Positions 38,437 through 38,840 of a stretch of DNA of 38,840 nucleotides are shown one piece after another. The notes below the pieces were generated by a model. It saw nothing but the letters and a program-made list of their open reading frames with translations, made no database searches and was not told the DNA's origin. The stretch covers positions 1 through 38,840 of the forward strand of contig JABAZL010000075.1 in assembly GCA_018608425.1 (NCBI GenBank), read 5' to 3'. The DNA is from Flavobacteriaceae bacterium (GTDB lineage: Bacteria > Bacteroidota > Bacteroidia > Flavobacteriales > Flavobacteriaceae). Both the position numbers and the translations under genes were made by a program. The stretch's first letter is position 1. Each line of letters opens with the position of its first letter.

Positions 38437-38840
38437 TTATAACTTTTTAGTGTTTTTTACATTTTGAGTAGTCAAGGCCAAGGCAAGTACTTCTCCCATT
38501 TCTTTTACAAAAAGAAAGGTGAGCCCTTTGAGGTAAGAATCCTTGATTTCTTCAATGTCTTTTCTATTGCTTTCACACAAGATAATTTCTTTGATCTTAG
38601 AACGTTTTGCTGCTAGGATTTTTTCTTTAATCCCGCCAACAGGCAGTACCTTCCCCCGAAGGGTGATTTCTCCAGTCATAGAAAGATTCTTCTTGACTCG
38701 TTTCTGTGTTAAAAGAGAAACCAATGATGTAAGGATGGTAATTCCAGCACTAGGACCATCTTTAGGCGTAGCACCTTCTGGAACGTGAATGTGGATGTTG
38801 TATTTATCAAACTTAAAATCTGCTAAACCAAGCTGAAGTG
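38437..38840 (-). CDS. lon: ATP-dependent protease Lon, C-terminal part, truncated by the window edge
   Basis: Open frame runs to the window end: [66 protein letters not shown] (catalytic Ser in PKDGPSAG); the track's 38724 start is internal. Confidence 0.95.
   Translation of the reverse strand, partial: LQLGLADFKFDKYNIHIHVPEGATPKDGPSAGITILTSLVSLLTQKRVKKNLSMTGEITLRGKVLPVGGIKEKILAAKRSKIKEIILCESNRKDIEEIKDSYLKGLTFLFVKEMGEVLALALTTQNVKNTKKL

Noticed and set aside
1-38840. CRISPR arrays, IS elements, prophage, toxin-antitoxin or defence systems, tRNA genes
   Set aside because: No regularly spaced repeats, transposase, integrase, phage structural or defence-family proteins, or cloverleaf tRNA sequences recognised by eye.

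Overview
Ordinary chromosomal housekeeping window from a Bacteroidota genome, most likely Flavobacteriaceae, judged from gene content and TAnnTTTG-type -7 boxes. No prophage, IS element, CRISPR array, tRNA or rRNA was recognised. Identified genes include pgpH-like HD hydrolase, NlpC/P60, gyrA, clpC, thrA-thrB-thrC, aminopeptidase P, gcvT, yebC, a PlsC-like acyltransferase, a RecD-like helicase, rsmD, RNase P RNA, dnaX, ppx-ppk-sixA, pdxH, rnz, pyrB-pyrR, rpsA, an LpxL-like acyltransferase, cmk, NRDE and the lon C-terminus. The most interesting signals are not in the ORF track: (1) an unannotated 33-aa Thr-rich leader peptide (MKLQSNLTFGSYKNNTTVLTGTSTFISTTAITP*) with nearby inverted repeats ahead of thrABC, a candidate thr attenuator; (2) a decayed kdsB (CMP-KDO synthetase) relic between the acyltransferase and the RecD-like helicase, with an in-frame stop, a frameshift and a large internal deletion; (3) dnaX split across two frames at an A10-GGG run containing A_AAA_AAG, consistent with gamma/tau production by programmed -1 frameshifting or transcriptional slippage; (4) a possible 41-aa small ORF overlapping the start of the lpxL-like gene, within a plus-strand cassette that separates cmk from rpsA.
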